Under the pieces are notes generated by a model. It did not search any database, had not been told where the DNA came from, and saw only the letters and a program-made list of their open reading frames with translations. Below are positions 1 through 7,382 of a stretch of DNA of 34,047 bases, piece after piece. The stretch is from CAYXGZ01 sp964464755 (GTDB lineage: Bacteria; Planctomycetota; MHYJ01; JACPRB01), in NCBI GenBank assembly GCA_964464755.1, contig CAYXGZ010000039.1:1-34047 (forward strand), read 5' to 3'. The position numbers and the translations under genes were made by a program. Every line of letters starts with the position of its first letter. The first letter of the stretch is position 1.

Positions 1-648
1 CTCTTCAACAACCGGATCTACGGTCTGACGAAGGGCCAGTACTCGCCCACGACGCCGATCGGGCAGACGAACAAGAGCGCGCCGCTCGGCAGCGTCGACC
101 AGCCGATCAACCCGATCTCGCTCGCGCTGGCCTCCGAGGCGACGTTCATCGCCCGCTCCGTGGACATCTTCCCGAAGCACCTGATGGACATGGTGCGGCG
201 CATCCACGAGCACAAGGGCGCCGCGCTCATGGAGATCTACCAGAACTGCAACGTGTTCAACGACAAGGCGTTCAAGGACGTCGTCGAGAAGGAGATCCGC
301 GACGACCAGATCGTCGAGCTCGTGCACGGCAAGCCGCTGATCTACGGCAAGGCCAAGGACCGCGGCATCCGCTTCAACGGGCTGAAGCTGGAGGTCGTGA
401 AGCTCGGCGAGAACGGGGTCACCGAGAAGGACCTCGTGGTCCACGACGAGCACAACCCGGCGCTGGGCTACTTCCTGAGCCGCATGTCGTATCCGAACTT
501 CCCGACGCCGATCGGCGTGTTCCGCGCGGAGCTCCTGCCGACGCTCGGGGACCGCATCGGCGACCAGATCAAGCTGGCGAAGTCGAAGTTCGGCCCCGGC
601 GACCTGGACAAGCTCCTGGCGCAGGGCGACACCTGGGAAGTGAAGTAG
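1..648 (+). CDS. korB: 2-oxoacid:ferredoxin oxidoreductase beta subunit (KorB type), 3' part
   Basis: The reading frame is open from base 1, so the N-terminus lies outside the window; 215 residues remain. The visible start contains NNRIYGLTKGQYSPTT, the thiamine diphosphate-binding region of the beta subunits of 2-oxoglutarate/2-oxoacid:ferredoxin oxidoreductases. These decarboxylate a 2-oxoacid with CoA and ferredoxin in the cytoplasm. The following segment (KSAPLGSVDQPINPISLAL, then ATFIARSVD) is typical of the actinobacterial-style KorB branch. The C-terminus (PIGVFRAELLPTL, then a charged tail) is intact and ends in TAG. The alpha subunit would be expected upstream, outside the window. 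The exact 2-oxoacid substrate cannot be fixed from this part. A strong terminator follows 20 bases downstream, so this is the last gene of its operon. Confidence 0.9.
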   Translation, partial: LFNNRIYGLTKGQYSPTTPIGQTNKSAPLGSVDQPINPISLALASEATFIARSVDIFPKHLMDMVRRIHEHKGAALMEIYQNCNVFNDKAFKDVVEKEIRDDQIVELVHGKPLIYGKAKDRGIRFNGLKLEVVKLGENGVTEKDLVVHDEHNPALGYFLSRMSYPNFPTPIGVFRAELLPTLGDRIGDQIKLAKSKFGPGDLDKLLAQGDTWEVK

Positions 649-668
649 ACCGTCACCGCGATTCCGGC

Positions 669-694
669 GGGCCGGAGGGGAGACCCTCCGGCCC
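669..694 (+). terminator. Rho-independent terminator after korB
   Basis: A perfect 11-bp stem (669-679 with 684-694) closes a GAGA loop and is followed by GTTTCCGTTT. It lies between two convergent genes, korB on plus and the membrane protein on minus, and may stop transcription from both sides. The stem sequence is almost identical to the terminator at 9610-9634. Confidence 0.85.
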
Positions 695-703
695 GTTTCC
701 GTT

Positions 704-1126
704 TCAGCGGACCGACGCCGAGCCGCGGTAGCGCAGCCAGCCCCGGACGAGGAGCGCGGCGGAGACCGCCGCGATGACCCCGGGCAGCAGGTACCAGCGC
801 AGGAGGTCGGGCATGGGGGCGGCGCCGCCGGGTTCCGCGCGGATCGCGGCCTTGCGGGCCATCACGAGCAGCGCGGCGCCGAGCCCGAGGCCCACGGCGC
901 CCAGCCAGAGCTGCACCCGCCCCGACCAGCGCAGGCTCTCCGCCCGTTGCCGGCGCTCCCAGCTGGCGCGGATCGACTCGAGGAATTCCTCGGCCTTGGC
1001 CGACGGGATGCCGACCTCGCGGAGCAGGGCGAGGATCTCCCCGGTTGGCTGGCCGCGGTCGAGGCCCTGGACGACGAGGTCCCGGGCCAGCTCGGCGATC
1101 GCCGCGGCGTCGCGTCGGACGGACAT
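704..1126 (-). CDS. Hypothetical two-TM membrane protein, last gene of the sigma operon
   Basis: This encodes 140 residues. The first 60 are charged and helical (ARDLVVQGLDRGQ, EFLESIRASWERRQ) and look cytoplasmic. Two hydrophobic segments follow: about residues 72-90 (LWLGAVGLGLGAALLVMA) and about 112-128 (LLPGVIAAVSAALLV). A short basic tail ends it. I do not recognise a family. It starts 20 bases after the anti-sigma factor stop on the same strand, so it is probably co-transcribed with the sigma/anti-sigma pair and may be membrane-linked to that regulation. That role is inferred from position only. Confidence 0.7.
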   Translation of the reverse strand: MSVRRDAAAIAELARDLVVQGLDRGQPTGEILALLREVGIPSAKAEEFLESIRASWERRQRAESLRWSGRVQLWLGAVGLGLGAALLVMARKAAIRAEPGGAAPMPDLLRWYLLPGVIAAVSAALLVRGWLRYRGSASVR

Positions 1127-1145
1127 GGAGGAATCGTAGCGCGGA

Positions 1146-1820
1146 TCAGCGACCGAAGTCGAGCCGGACGGGATCGGCGGCGGGGAGGCTGGGGTCGTGG
1201 GCGTCGCGGGCCTCGGCGGAGACGGGGCCGGTGCCGCGGATCTGCAGGCGGACGGGCCAGGGCCCGCGCAGGAGCAGCGAGCCCGGGCAGGCCGGGTTCA
1301 GGCAGTCGACTTCTCCCGGGAGGGCCTCGTCGCCGCGGCCGAGGACCTCGACGCGCTCGGGGTCGTAGGAGACGAGCACGGGGCCGTCGCCGGAGGGGCG
1401 GTCGACCGTCAGCTCGGAGAGCGCCACGGGCGCCGGGGCGGCGGGAGCCAGGACCGGGGGAGGGACCGGCACGCCCGCGCCGTCGGGGCGCAGCAGGACG
1501 GAGACCACGAAGAGGGCGGAGGCGGCGACCACGACGTGGCCCCAGGCCGCGCGGCGGGGCCGGGTGCGGCGGGGCGCCCACTCCGTGGCGAGGGCGCCGA
1601 GGACGGAGCGGTCGAGCTCCGCGAGCAGGGCGGGGCTGGAGGGGGCTTCCAGCGACCGCCGCAACCCGCGGGCGAGGACGTCGAGTTCGTCGTGGCGGTC
1701 GCGGCAGGCCCCGCAGCCCTCGAGGTGGCGCTGCGCCAGCGCGCGCTCGGGGCGGGGGAGGCGGCCCTCCGCGAGGTCGAGGAGGACGTCGTCGGCCAGT
1801 TCGTGGCAATCCATGCGCAC
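1146..1820 (-). CDS. Anti-sigma factor, zf-HC2 type, membrane-anchored
   Basis: This encodes 224 residues. The N-terminal zinc-binding anti-sigma domain shows the motif HLEGCGAC (H-x3-C-x2-C) around residues 32-39, preceded by a Cys/His near the start (MDCHELADDVLLDLAEGRL). One membrane helix follows (WGHVVVAASALFVVSVLL, about residues 92-109). The periplasmic-side part is rich in Pro/Ala and holds a CLNPAC pair. It lies 38 bases downstream of an ECF sigma factor on the same strand, the standard arrangement in which the N-domain holds the sigma factor inactive until a signal is sensed. The signal is unknown. Two close Met codons (residues 1 and 3) are both possible starts. Confidence 0.8.
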   Translation of the reverse strand: MRMDCHELADDVLLDLAEGRLPRPERALAQRHLEGCGACRDRHDELDVLARGLRRSLEAPSSPALLAELDRSVLGALATEWAPRRTRPRRAAWGHVVVAASALFVVSVLLRPDGAGVPVPPPVLAPAAPAPVALSELTVDRPSGDGPVLVSYDPERVEVLGRGDEALPGEVDCLNPACPGSLLLRGPWPVRLQIRGTGPVSAEARDAHDPSLPAADPVRLDFGR

Positions 1821-1858
1821 CCTACCGAGCGGGGAAGGAACGGGCGGGTTCGCGGAAT

Positions 1859-2422
1859 CTACTCGACGACGCGGCGCCGGCGCAGGGCGCGGCGGAGGAA
1901 GTCGAAGCCCGCGTGGAGGCGCGACTTCACGGTGCCGAGCGGGCTGCCGGTCGCGGAGGCGATGTCCTCGTAGGGGAGGCCCTGGACGACGCGGAGCAGG
2001 AGGACCTCGCGGTACGGCTCGGGGACCTCGTCGAGGCAGCGCTTGACCTCGCCCTGGACCTCGTCCTGCTCGATCGCGGTGGGGCGGACGGGCTCGTCGT
2101 CGCGGACGTCGATCGCGGGGTCGAGCTGCTGGAGGTTCCAGCGCCGGCGGCGGCGGAGGATGTCGATGCAGAGGTTGCGGCAGATGCGGTAGAGGTAGGT
2201 CGTGAACTTCGCGGAGGGCTCGTAGGTGTTCGCGTGGACGAAGAGGTAGCGGAAGGCCTCCTGGAAGACGTCGGAGGCGTCCTCGGTGTTGCGGAGCATC
2301 TGGGTGCAGAAGTTGAGCACGGGGACGCGGTGCCGGTGGTAGAGCAGGCCGAAGGCGTCGCGGTCGCCGGCCCTCACGTCGAGCATGAGGTCCTCGTCGG
2401 ACTTCGGGATCCGGTAGTCCAT
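1859..2422 (-). CDS. ECF-family RNA polymerase sigma factor
   Basis: This encodes 187 residues, the usual ECF size. Sigma region 2 is clear (DASDVFQEAFRYLF, then FTTYLYRICRNLCIDILRRR), and so is region 4 with its helix-turn-helix (PEPYREVLLLRVVQGLPYED, then GTVKSRLHAGFDFLRRAL). It directs RNA polymerase to a small regulon and is presumably held by the anti-sigma factor encoded just downstream. The ATG at 2420-2422 was chosen because region 2 begins about 10 residues later and an AAGGA lies about 8 bases upstream. The frame stays open further upstream, but that part has no sigma similarity. It is divergent from folE across a 108-base gap. No promoter for this strand is convincing there. Confidence 0.9.
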   Translation of the reverse strand: MDYRIPKSDEDLMLDVRAGDRDAFGLLYHRHRVPVLNFCTQMLRNTEDASDVFQEAFRYLFVHANTYEPSAKFTTYLYRICRNLCIDILRRRRRWNLQQLDPAIDVRDDEPVRPTAIEQDEVQGEVKRCLDEVPEPYREVLLLRVVQGLPYEDIASATGSPLGTVKSRLHAGFDFLRRALRRRRVVE

Positions 2423-2492
2423 GGCAGGGTTCCTTACGACACCTCCCCGGAACCGCCGCCGGAATTCCGAATCAAGACCATTTCGGTCCTGC

Positions 2493-2521
2493 TTGCCAAG
2501 GCCGGGGGCATCCGCTACATT
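2493..2521 (+). promoter_or_regulatory. Sigma-70-type promoter of folE, leaderless layout
   Basis: TTGCCA (2493-2498) and TACATT (2516-2521) are separated by exactly 17 bases. The -10 box ends 9 bases before the folE ATG, so transcription should begin within a few bases of the start codon. There is no Shine-Dalgarno site. Confidence 0.75.
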
Positions 2522-2530
2522 CCTCAACCC

Positions 2531-3112
2531 ATGGCGATCGAAACCGCCGCGAACCCCGCCGACCTCAAGGAACTCGTCCGCGAGATGCTCACGCGCCTCG
2601 GGGAGGACCCCGCCCGGGAGGGCCTGCGCAAGACGCCGCTCCGGGTCGAGAAGGCGCTGCGCTACCTCACGAAGGGCTACGCGCTGGATCCCGCGGAGAT
2701 CCTGGCCGGGGCGATGTTCAGCACGGATTACGACGAGATGGTGATCGTGAAGGACATCGACTTCTTCTCGCTCTGCGAGCACCACCTGCTGCCGTTCTTC
2801 GGGCGGTGCCACGTGGCCTACCTCCCGGGCAAGAAGATCGTCGGGCTCTCCAAGATCCCGCGGCTGGTCGACGTCTTCAGCCGCCGCCTGCAGGTGCAGG
2901 AGAAGCTGACCACGGAGATCGCGCGCTGCCTCGAGGACGGGCTGAAGCCCCGGGGCGTCGCGGTCGTCATGGAGGCGACGCACCTCTGCGTCCTGATGCG
3001 CGGGGTCGAGAAGCCCAACGCGCAGATGGTCACCTCGTCGATGCGGGGCCGCTTCCGGAGCGACCCCAAGACGCGCGAGGAGTTCCTCGGACTGATCCGT
3101 CACCGCAAATAA
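2531..3112 (+). CDS. folE: GTP cyclohydrolase I
   Basis: This encodes 193 residues, the normal length. It converts GTP to 7,8-dihydroneopterin triphosphate, the first step of tetrahydrofolate synthesis (also used for queuosine), as a cytoplasmic toroidal decamer. The zinc ligands are visible: C82 and H85 in SLCEHHLLPFFG, and C153 in THLCVLMRGV. GLSKIPRLVDVFSRRLQVQE and the C-terminal TSSMRGRFRSDPKTREEFL are family signatures. The ATG at 2531 is set by the full N-terminal helix and by the promoter immediately upstream. The peroxiredoxin gene follows after 15 bases, so the two form an operon. Confidence 0.95.
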   Translation: MAIETAANPADLKELVREMLTRLGEDPAREGLRKTPLRVEKALRYLTKGYALDPAEILAGAMFSTDYDEMVIVKDIDFFSLCEHHLLPFFGRCHVAYLPGKKIVGLSKIPRLVDVFSRRLQVQEKLTTEIARCLEDGLKPRGVAVVMEATHLCVLMRGVEKPNAQMVTSSMRGRFRSDPKTREEFLGLIRHRK

Positions 3113-3127
3113 CCAGGAGGTTCCTAC

Positions 3128-3709
3128 ATGGCGTCGCTCGTCGGACAGAAGGCCCCGGCCTTCAAGATGGATGCGGTCCTCAAGGGCGAGTTCAAGTCGG
3201 TCTCGCTCGAGGACTACAAGGGGAAGTGGCTGGTCCTGTTCTCGTACCCGCTGGACTTCACGTTCGTCTGACCCACCGAGATCACCGGACTCTCCGACAG
3301 GTTGTCGGAGCTGCAGGCGCTCGGGGCCGAGGTCGTCGGCTTCTCGGTCGACAGCAAGTTCAGCCACCAGGCGTGGATGAACCAGCCGCGCAACCAGGGC
3401 GGCATCGCGGGGACGCTGTACCCGCTGGGCGCGGACCTCAACAAGGAGGTCTCCCGGGCCTACAACGTGCTCCTCGAGCCCGCCGGCATCGCGCTGCGCG
3501 GGACCTGGATCATCGACGCGGACGGCGTCGTCCAGGCCGAGCAGGTCACCAACACGGCGATCGGCCGCTCCTCGGACGAGATCGTCCGCCTCGTGCAGTC
3601 CGCGCAGGATTCGAAGAAGGGCCTCGTCTGCCCGCTGAACCACGGCAAGGGCAAGACGGCCATCGATCCGAAGAACGCGAAGGACTGGTTCGCCAAGAAC
3701 GCGAAGTAA
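3128..3709 (+). CDS. Selenocysteine-containing 2-Cys peroxiredoxin (AhpC/Prx1 type); TGA at 3269-3271 read as Sec
   Basis: The gene reads as one 193-residue peroxiredoxin if the in-frame TGA at codon 48 is selenocysteine. The family motif P-x3-T-x2-C appears as PLDFTFV-Sec-PTEI (P41, T45, Sec48), so the TGA sits exactly at the peroxidatic cysteine. The conserved Arg is R124 (ALRGTWIID) and the resolving cysteine is C168 (GLVCPLNHG). Typical AhpC proteins are about 185-200 residues, so nothing else is missing. A SECIS-like hairpin lies 20 bases after the TGA. The ATG has AGGAGG at 3115-3120, seven bases upstream. The enzyme would reduce peroxides with thioredoxin-like donors; a thioredoxin reductase is encoded at 12976-13941. 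SelA/B/C/D are not in the window. A standard gene caller would split or truncate this gene. Confidence 0.88.
3292..3310 (+). promoter_or_regulatory. SECIS element of the peroxiredoxin (selenocysteine insertion hairpin)
   Basis: A perfect stem, CTCCGAC (3292-3298) with GTCGGAG (3304-3310), closes the loop AGGTT; an A-T pair could extend it to 8 bp with a GGT loop. It starts 20 bases after the TGA (3269-3271). Bacterial SECIS elements lie within the coding region shortly after the UGA and carry a G and U in the apical loop for SelB binding; both are present. The loop overlaps AGG and TTG codons, which are rare in this GC-rich gene set. Confidence 0.78.
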
Positions 3710-3720
3710 CCGCCTTTGAA

Positions 3721-3749
3721 CGGGGGCCCGGGGTCCGCCCGGGCCCCCG
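3721..3749 (+). terminator. Rho-independent terminator after the peroxiredoxin gene
   Basis: A 12-bp perfect GC stem (3721-3732 with 3738-3749) with loop GTCCG is followed by CTGTTTTCC. It ends only 9 bases before the ATG of the next gene and so occupies the place where that gene's ribosome site would be. Confidence 0.82.
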
Positions 3750-3758
3750 CTGTTTTCC

Positions 3759-4595
3759 ATGAAGATCGACCTGCACAGCCACACGACGGCCTCGGACGGC
3801 CGCGCCGCCCCGGCGGAGCTGGTGCGGCTCGCCCGCGGCCAGGGCATCGACGTCCTGGCCGTCACCGACCACGACACGACCGAGGGGCTCGCGGAGGCGG
3901 CCGCCGAGGCGCCCCGCGTCGGCCTGCGCCTCGTCCCGGGCATCGAGCTCTCCGCCCGCTTCGCCCGGCGCGAGGTCCACGTGCTCGGGATCGGCATCGA
4001 CCCCTCCGACGCGCCGCTCCAGGAGAAGCTCGCGCGGATGCGCCAGGTGCGGCGGGAGCGCGTCGAGAAGATCTGCGCCGCCCTGGGCGGCCTCGGCGTG
4101 ACCCTGGAGCCCGCGGCCGTGCTGGCCGAGGCGATGGGGAAGTCCGTCGGCCGCAAGCACGTCGCCCGCGCCATGGTGAAGGCGGGCCTCGTGCGCAACG
4201 ACCAGGAGGCCTTCGACCGCTACCTCGAGGACGGGGGCCCGGCCCACGTGCCCTCGAGCGACCTGTCGCCCGGCGAGGCGGCGGCGCTGCTGCGCGCGGC
4301 GGGCGGCTTCCCGGTTCTGGCGCACCCGCACTTCCTCGACGGCGACGAGCAGGTCGAGGCGATCCTCGACGAGTCCGGTATCAAGGGCATCGAGGCGCAC
4401 CACCGCTACGAGCGGCCGGGGCGGGCCCTCGACTTCCTGGCCCTGGCCGCGCGCCGGGGGCTGCTCGTCACCGGCGGCAGCGACTACCACGGCGACGACA
4501 ACCCGCGCAACGGCACCTTCGGCGAGCACCTCACCCCGCCCGACCAGTGGGCGGAGATCGAGCGCCGACTCGCGGCCCTCCGCCCCTCCCGTTGA
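3759..4595 (+). CDS. PHP-domain phosphoesterase (YciV/TrpH-like, RNase AM or nucleoside 3',5'-bisphosphate phosphatase family)
   Basis: This encodes 278 residues, matching the family length. The PHP metal site is clear at the N-terminus: MKIDLHSHTTASDG (H-x-H), TDHDTTEGL, and PGIELSA with its Glu. Later ligands are in VLAHPHFLDG and TGGSDYHGDDNPRNG (D-x-H). Characterised relatives in E. coli (YciV) remove nucleotides from short RNAs or 3',5'-bisphosphates using three metal ions. The substrate here is inferred from family. The ATG directly follows a terminator hairpin, with no room for a Shine-Dalgarno site and no visible promoter, so expression may depend on read-through. mqnE follows, with its own promoter overlapping this gene's end. 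Confidence 0.85.
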   Translation: MKIDLHSHTTASDGRAAPAELVRLARGQGIDVLAVTDHDTTEGLAEAAAEAPRVGLRLVPGIELSARFARREVHVLGIGIDPSDAPLQEKLARMRQVRRERVEKICAALGGLGVTLEPAAVLAEAMGKSVGRKHVARAMVKAGLVRNDQEAFDRYLEDGGPAHVPSSDLSPGEAAALLRAAGGFPVLAHPHFLDGDEQVEAILDESGIKGIEAHHRYERPGRALDFLALAARRGLLVTGGSDYHGDDNPRNGTFGEHLTPPDQWAEIERRLAALRPSR

Positions 4596-4620
4596 CTTGC
4601 CCCGGGGGGGCCGGTACTCT
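4592..4620 (+). promoter_or_regulatory. Sigma-70-type promoter of the mqnE operon
   Basis: TTGACT (4592-4597) and TACTCT (4615-4620) are spaced by exactly 17 bases. The -35 overlaps the stop codon of the PHP gene. The -10 ends 11 bases before the mqnE ATG, which leaves a 5' leader of only a few bases. Confidence 0.8.
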
Positions 4621-4631
4621 GGCGCGACCCC

Positions 4632-5744
4632 ATGGGCGCCCTCACCGACATCGAGCGCAAAGTGCTGGCGGGGGAACGACTTTCCGCCGAGGACGGCGTC
4701 CGCCTCTTCCGGACCGACGACCTCTTCGCGCTCGGCCGACTCGCCAACCACGTGCGCGAGAAGAAGAACGGCTCGAACGCCTACTACGTCCGGAACATGC
4801 ACCTGAACTACACGAACGTGTGCGTGTTCGACTGCCACTTCTGCGCCTTCTACCGTCGCGAGGGGCAGGAGGGCTCGTGGGAGATGGACCTCGACGCGAT
4901 CTTCGCCTACGCCGCGAAGACGCGCTTCGAGCGCCTCAACGAGATCCACATCGTCGGCGGCGTCCACCCGAAGCTGCCGTACCGCTACTACCTCGAGATG
5001 CTCCGCGGCCTCAAGGAGCGCTACCCGAAGGTCCACCTCAAGGCCTTCACGGCGACCGAGGTCGACCACCTCGTGAAGATCTCGAAGAAGACCCTCGTCG
5101 AGACCCTCAAGGACCTCGTGGACGCGGGCCTGGATTCGCTGCCCGGCGGCGGTGCGGAAATCTTCGCGAAGCGGGTCTGGGACCAGGTGTGTTCCGGCAA
5201 GGCGAAACCCGAGCGCTGGCTGGAGATCCACCGCGCGGCGCACGCCCTCGGGCTGCGCTCGACGGCGACGATGCTCTACGGGCACATCGAGACGGCCGAG
5301 GAGCGCGTCGACCACATGCTCCGCCTCCGGGCCCTGCAGGACGAGACGGGCGGGTTCACGGCGTTCATCCCCCTGGCCTTCCATCCCGAGAACACCCGCC
5401 TCTCGGAGGTGCCCCGGGCGACCGTCCAGGACGACCTGAAGGTCCACGCGGTGGCACGCCTGATGCTTGACAACTTCGACCACATTAAGGCTTACTGGAT
5501 CATGACCGGCCTGAAGACGGCGCAGGTCCTTCTCTCCTTCGGGGTCGACGACATCGACGGGACGATCGTGGAAGAACGCATCGTCCACATGGCGGGTGCG
5601 GAATCGCCCGCGGGAGTCGCCGAGGAGGAGTTGAGGGCCCTGATCCGCGAGGCCGGGAGGGTGCCGGTGCAGCGGGACACGCTGTACCGATCGCTCGAAA
5701 CGTCGCCGGCGAACTTGGACCGAGGAACACTGGAGGGTCGATGA
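4632..5744 (+). CDS. mqnE: Aminofutalosine synthase (radical SAM), menaquinone futalosine pathway
   Basis: This encodes 370 residues. The radical SAM cluster is C64-x3-C68-x2-C71 in CVFDCHFCAFYR. MqnE signatures include NEIHIVGGVHPKLPYRYYLE, GLDSLPGGGAEIF and ATMLYGHIET. It joins 3-[(1-carboxyvinyl)oxy]benzoate to SAM to make 6-amino-6-deoxyfutalosine, the second step of the alternative menaquinone route. The related MqnC has a similar core, but the PGGGAEIF and MLYGHIE blocks favour MqnE. Other mqn genes are not in the window. It heads an operon: the next gene overlaps its stop by four bases (ATGA). Menaquinone use fits the complex I gene at the right edge. Confidence 0.9.
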   Translation: MGALTDIERKVLAGERLSAEDGVRLFRTDDLFALGRLANHVREKKNGSNAYYVRNMHLNYTNVCVFDCHFCAFYRREGQEGSWEMDLDAIFAYAAKTRFERLNEIHIVGGVHPKLPYRYYLEMLRGLKERYPKVHLKAFTATEVDHLVKISKKTLVETLKDLVDAGLDSLPGGGAEIFAKRVWDQVCSGKAKPERWLEIHRAAHALGLRSTATMLYGHIETAEERVDHMLRLRALQDETGGFTAFIPLAFHPENTRLSEVPRATVQDDLKVHAVARLMLDNFDHIKAYWIMTGLKTAQVLLSFGVDDIDGTIVEERIVHMAGAESPAGVAEEELRALIREAGRVPVQRDTLYRSLETSPANLDRGTLEGR

Positions 5745-6538
5745 ACCTGCGAACCGTCGTGCCGATGCTGGTCGTCCTCGCGTTCTCCGCCGTCGAGGCG
5801 AGCGCCCAGGAAGTCGGGAAGGCCGAGGTCGGCCTCCGGGGCTGGAGCGGCACGAACAGCACCCAGGTCCGCAAGGGCCTCTCCCCCACGACCTCGAACC
5901 GCATCAACTTCGAGGACGACGTCGACGCGGGCGACACCTCCGGTGCGGGCTTCCAGCTGACCTTCCACACCGTGGACGGGCACCAGCTCTTCGTCAGCGG
6001 CTGGAACCTGACCGGCAGCGGCCGCGACATCGTGGCCGAGGACTACACCTTCGGGAGCATGACGTTCCTGACGGGATCCCAGGTCACGGCCGACTTCGAG
6101 CTGCGCAACATGACCGTCGGCTTCCTGTATTCCGCGACCGAGGTCGAGGACGCGTTCTTCTTCGGCGCGGGCCTCGCCTTCAACTGGCTCACGGCCAACG
6201 CCCAGCTCAGCCAGGGCGGCACGGCGGAGTCGCTCGATTACAGCGCGCTGCACTACCCGTCCGCCGTCCTCGAGACCGGCGTGCGCTTCGGCAAGTACCT
6301 CGAGCTCGGCGTCGACGTGTCCGCGGGCCTGCCCGCCTACACGAAGGCGCACGGCGACGAGATCCGGACGCCCCTGGAGGTCCGCGGCGCCCTCCGCATC
6401 CCGATCAACCGCCTGCACGTCGAGTTCGGCTACCAGGTCCTGCGCGCGTCGATCCTGAACGACGAGAACCAGGTCACGGAGACCCGCGCGAACCTGCGCC
6501 TCGAGGGGATGTACTTCGAGGTGGGCTTCCGTTTCTAG
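5741..6538 (+). CDS. Outer-membrane beta-barrel-like protein, function unknown
   Basis: This encodes 265 residues with an N-terminal signal peptide (MNLRTVVPMLVVLAFSAVEA, cleavage near ASAQ). The mature part alternates hydrophobic and polar residues in strands (for example MYFEVGFRF) and ends in an aromatic Phe, as outer-membrane barrels do. There are about 8-10 candidate strands. I do not recognise a named family. It overlaps the end of mqnE by four bases, so it is translationally coupled to it. Localisation is a prediction from sequence pattern only. Confidence 0.7.
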   Translation: MNLRTVVPMLVVLAFSAVEASAQEVGKAEVGLRGWSGTNSTQVRKGLSPTTSNRINFEDDVDAGDTSGAGFQLTFHTVDGHQLFVSGWNLTGSGRDIVAEDYTFGSMTFLTGSQVTADFELRNMTVGFLYSATEVEDAFFFGAGLAFNWLTANAQLSQGGTAESLDYSALHYPSAVLETGVRFGKYLELGVDVSAGLPAYTKAHGDEIRTPLEVRGALRIPINRLHVEFGYQVLRASILNDENQVTETRANLRLEGMYFEVGFRF

Positions 6539-6577
6539 CGTCCCGCGGTCGGCCGGGGGTTTCGGAGGATTGAGCCG

Positions 6578-7372
6578 GTGAGGATCTTCGAACCCCACGC
6601 CCACATGTACGCCCGGGTCACCACGGACTACGAGGCGATGGCCCGGGCGGGCGTCGAGGTCGTCGTCGAGCCCGCCTTCTGGCTGGGGCAGACGCGGCGC
6701 CGCGCCGGCTCGTTCCTGGACTACTTCGAGCACCTCCTCGAGTACGAGAATTCCCGCGCCGCGCGCTACGGCATCAAGCAGTTCGTCACCCTGGCGATGA
6801 ATCCCAAGGAGGCGAACGACCGCGCGCTGGCCGAGGCCGTGATCGCCGAGCTGCCGCGCTACCTCGAGCACCCGCGGGTGGTCGGGGTCGGCGAGATCGG
6901 CTTCGACGCGATCAACGAGGTCGAGGAGGAGTACATGGTGAAGCAGATCGGGCTCGCCCGCGAGTTCGGCCTGCCCCTCATGATCCACTCCCCGCACCTC
7001 GACAAGAAGCGGGGCATCCTGCGCATCCTCGAGGTCTGCCGGGAGCTCGGCTACCCGATGAAGCAGGTCCTCGTCGACCACAACGTCGAGGACACGACGG
7101 GGCCCACGCTGGCCGCCGGGGCCTGGGCGGGGCACACGGTCTACCCGATCACGAAGCTCTCGCCCGAGCGGATGGCCAACCTCTGCGCGGAGCACGGCTA
7201 CGACCGCATGATGGTGAACAGCGCCGCCGACTGGGGCCCCTCGGACCCCCTCATGGTGCCCCACGTGGTCGAGGAGCTCCGGGGCCGCGGCGTGGCGGAG
7301 AAGAAGATCCAGAAGCTCGTCTGGGACAATCCCGTGTCGTTCTATTCCCAGTCGGGTCGCCTGAAACTCTAG
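6578..7372 (+). CDS. TatD-like metal-dependent hydrolase
   Basis: This encodes 264 residues. TatD/amidohydrolase landmarks are MRIFEPHAHMYARV (H-x-H), GVGEIGFDAINE (Glu ligand), PLMIHSPHLDK (His) and VLVDHNVEDT (His), with SAADWGPSDPL supplying a late Asp. It therefore has a TIM-barrel two-metal hydrolase site, and the cytoplasm is likely because no signal peptide is present. TatD proteins are DNases or esterase-like hydrolases. This variant resembles TatD-like members found in eboABCDEF-type metabolite clusters, but the other ebo genes are absent. The start is GTG, supported by GGAGGA at 6564-6569, eight bases upstream. Confidence 0.8.
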   Translation: MRIFEPHAHMYARVTTDYEAMARAGVEVVVEPAFWLGQTRRRAGSFLDYFEHLLEYENSRAARYGIKQFVTLAMNPKEANDRALAEAVIAELPRYLEHPRVVGVGEIGFDAINEVEEEYMVKQIGLAREFGLPLMIHSPHLDKKRGILRILEVCRELGYPMKQVLVDHNVEDTTGPTLAAGAWAGHTVYPITKLSPERMANLCAEHGYDRMMVNSAADWGPSDPLMVPHVVEELRGRGVAEKKIQKLVWDNPVSFYSQSGRLKL

Positions 7373-7382
7373 GGAGGATGGG

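Noticed and set aside
2423..2530. ECF-type promoter for the sigma operon in the divergent gap
   Set aside because: Only scattered GGAA-like sequences are present on the minus strand; no -35/-10 pair with sensible spacing could be defended.
3128..3271. Peroxiredoxin as a pseudogene broken by a nonsense mutation
   Set aside because: The stop is TGA, sits exactly on the catalytic Cys codon, is followed by a well-formed SECIS hairpin, and the rest of the gene shows no decay.
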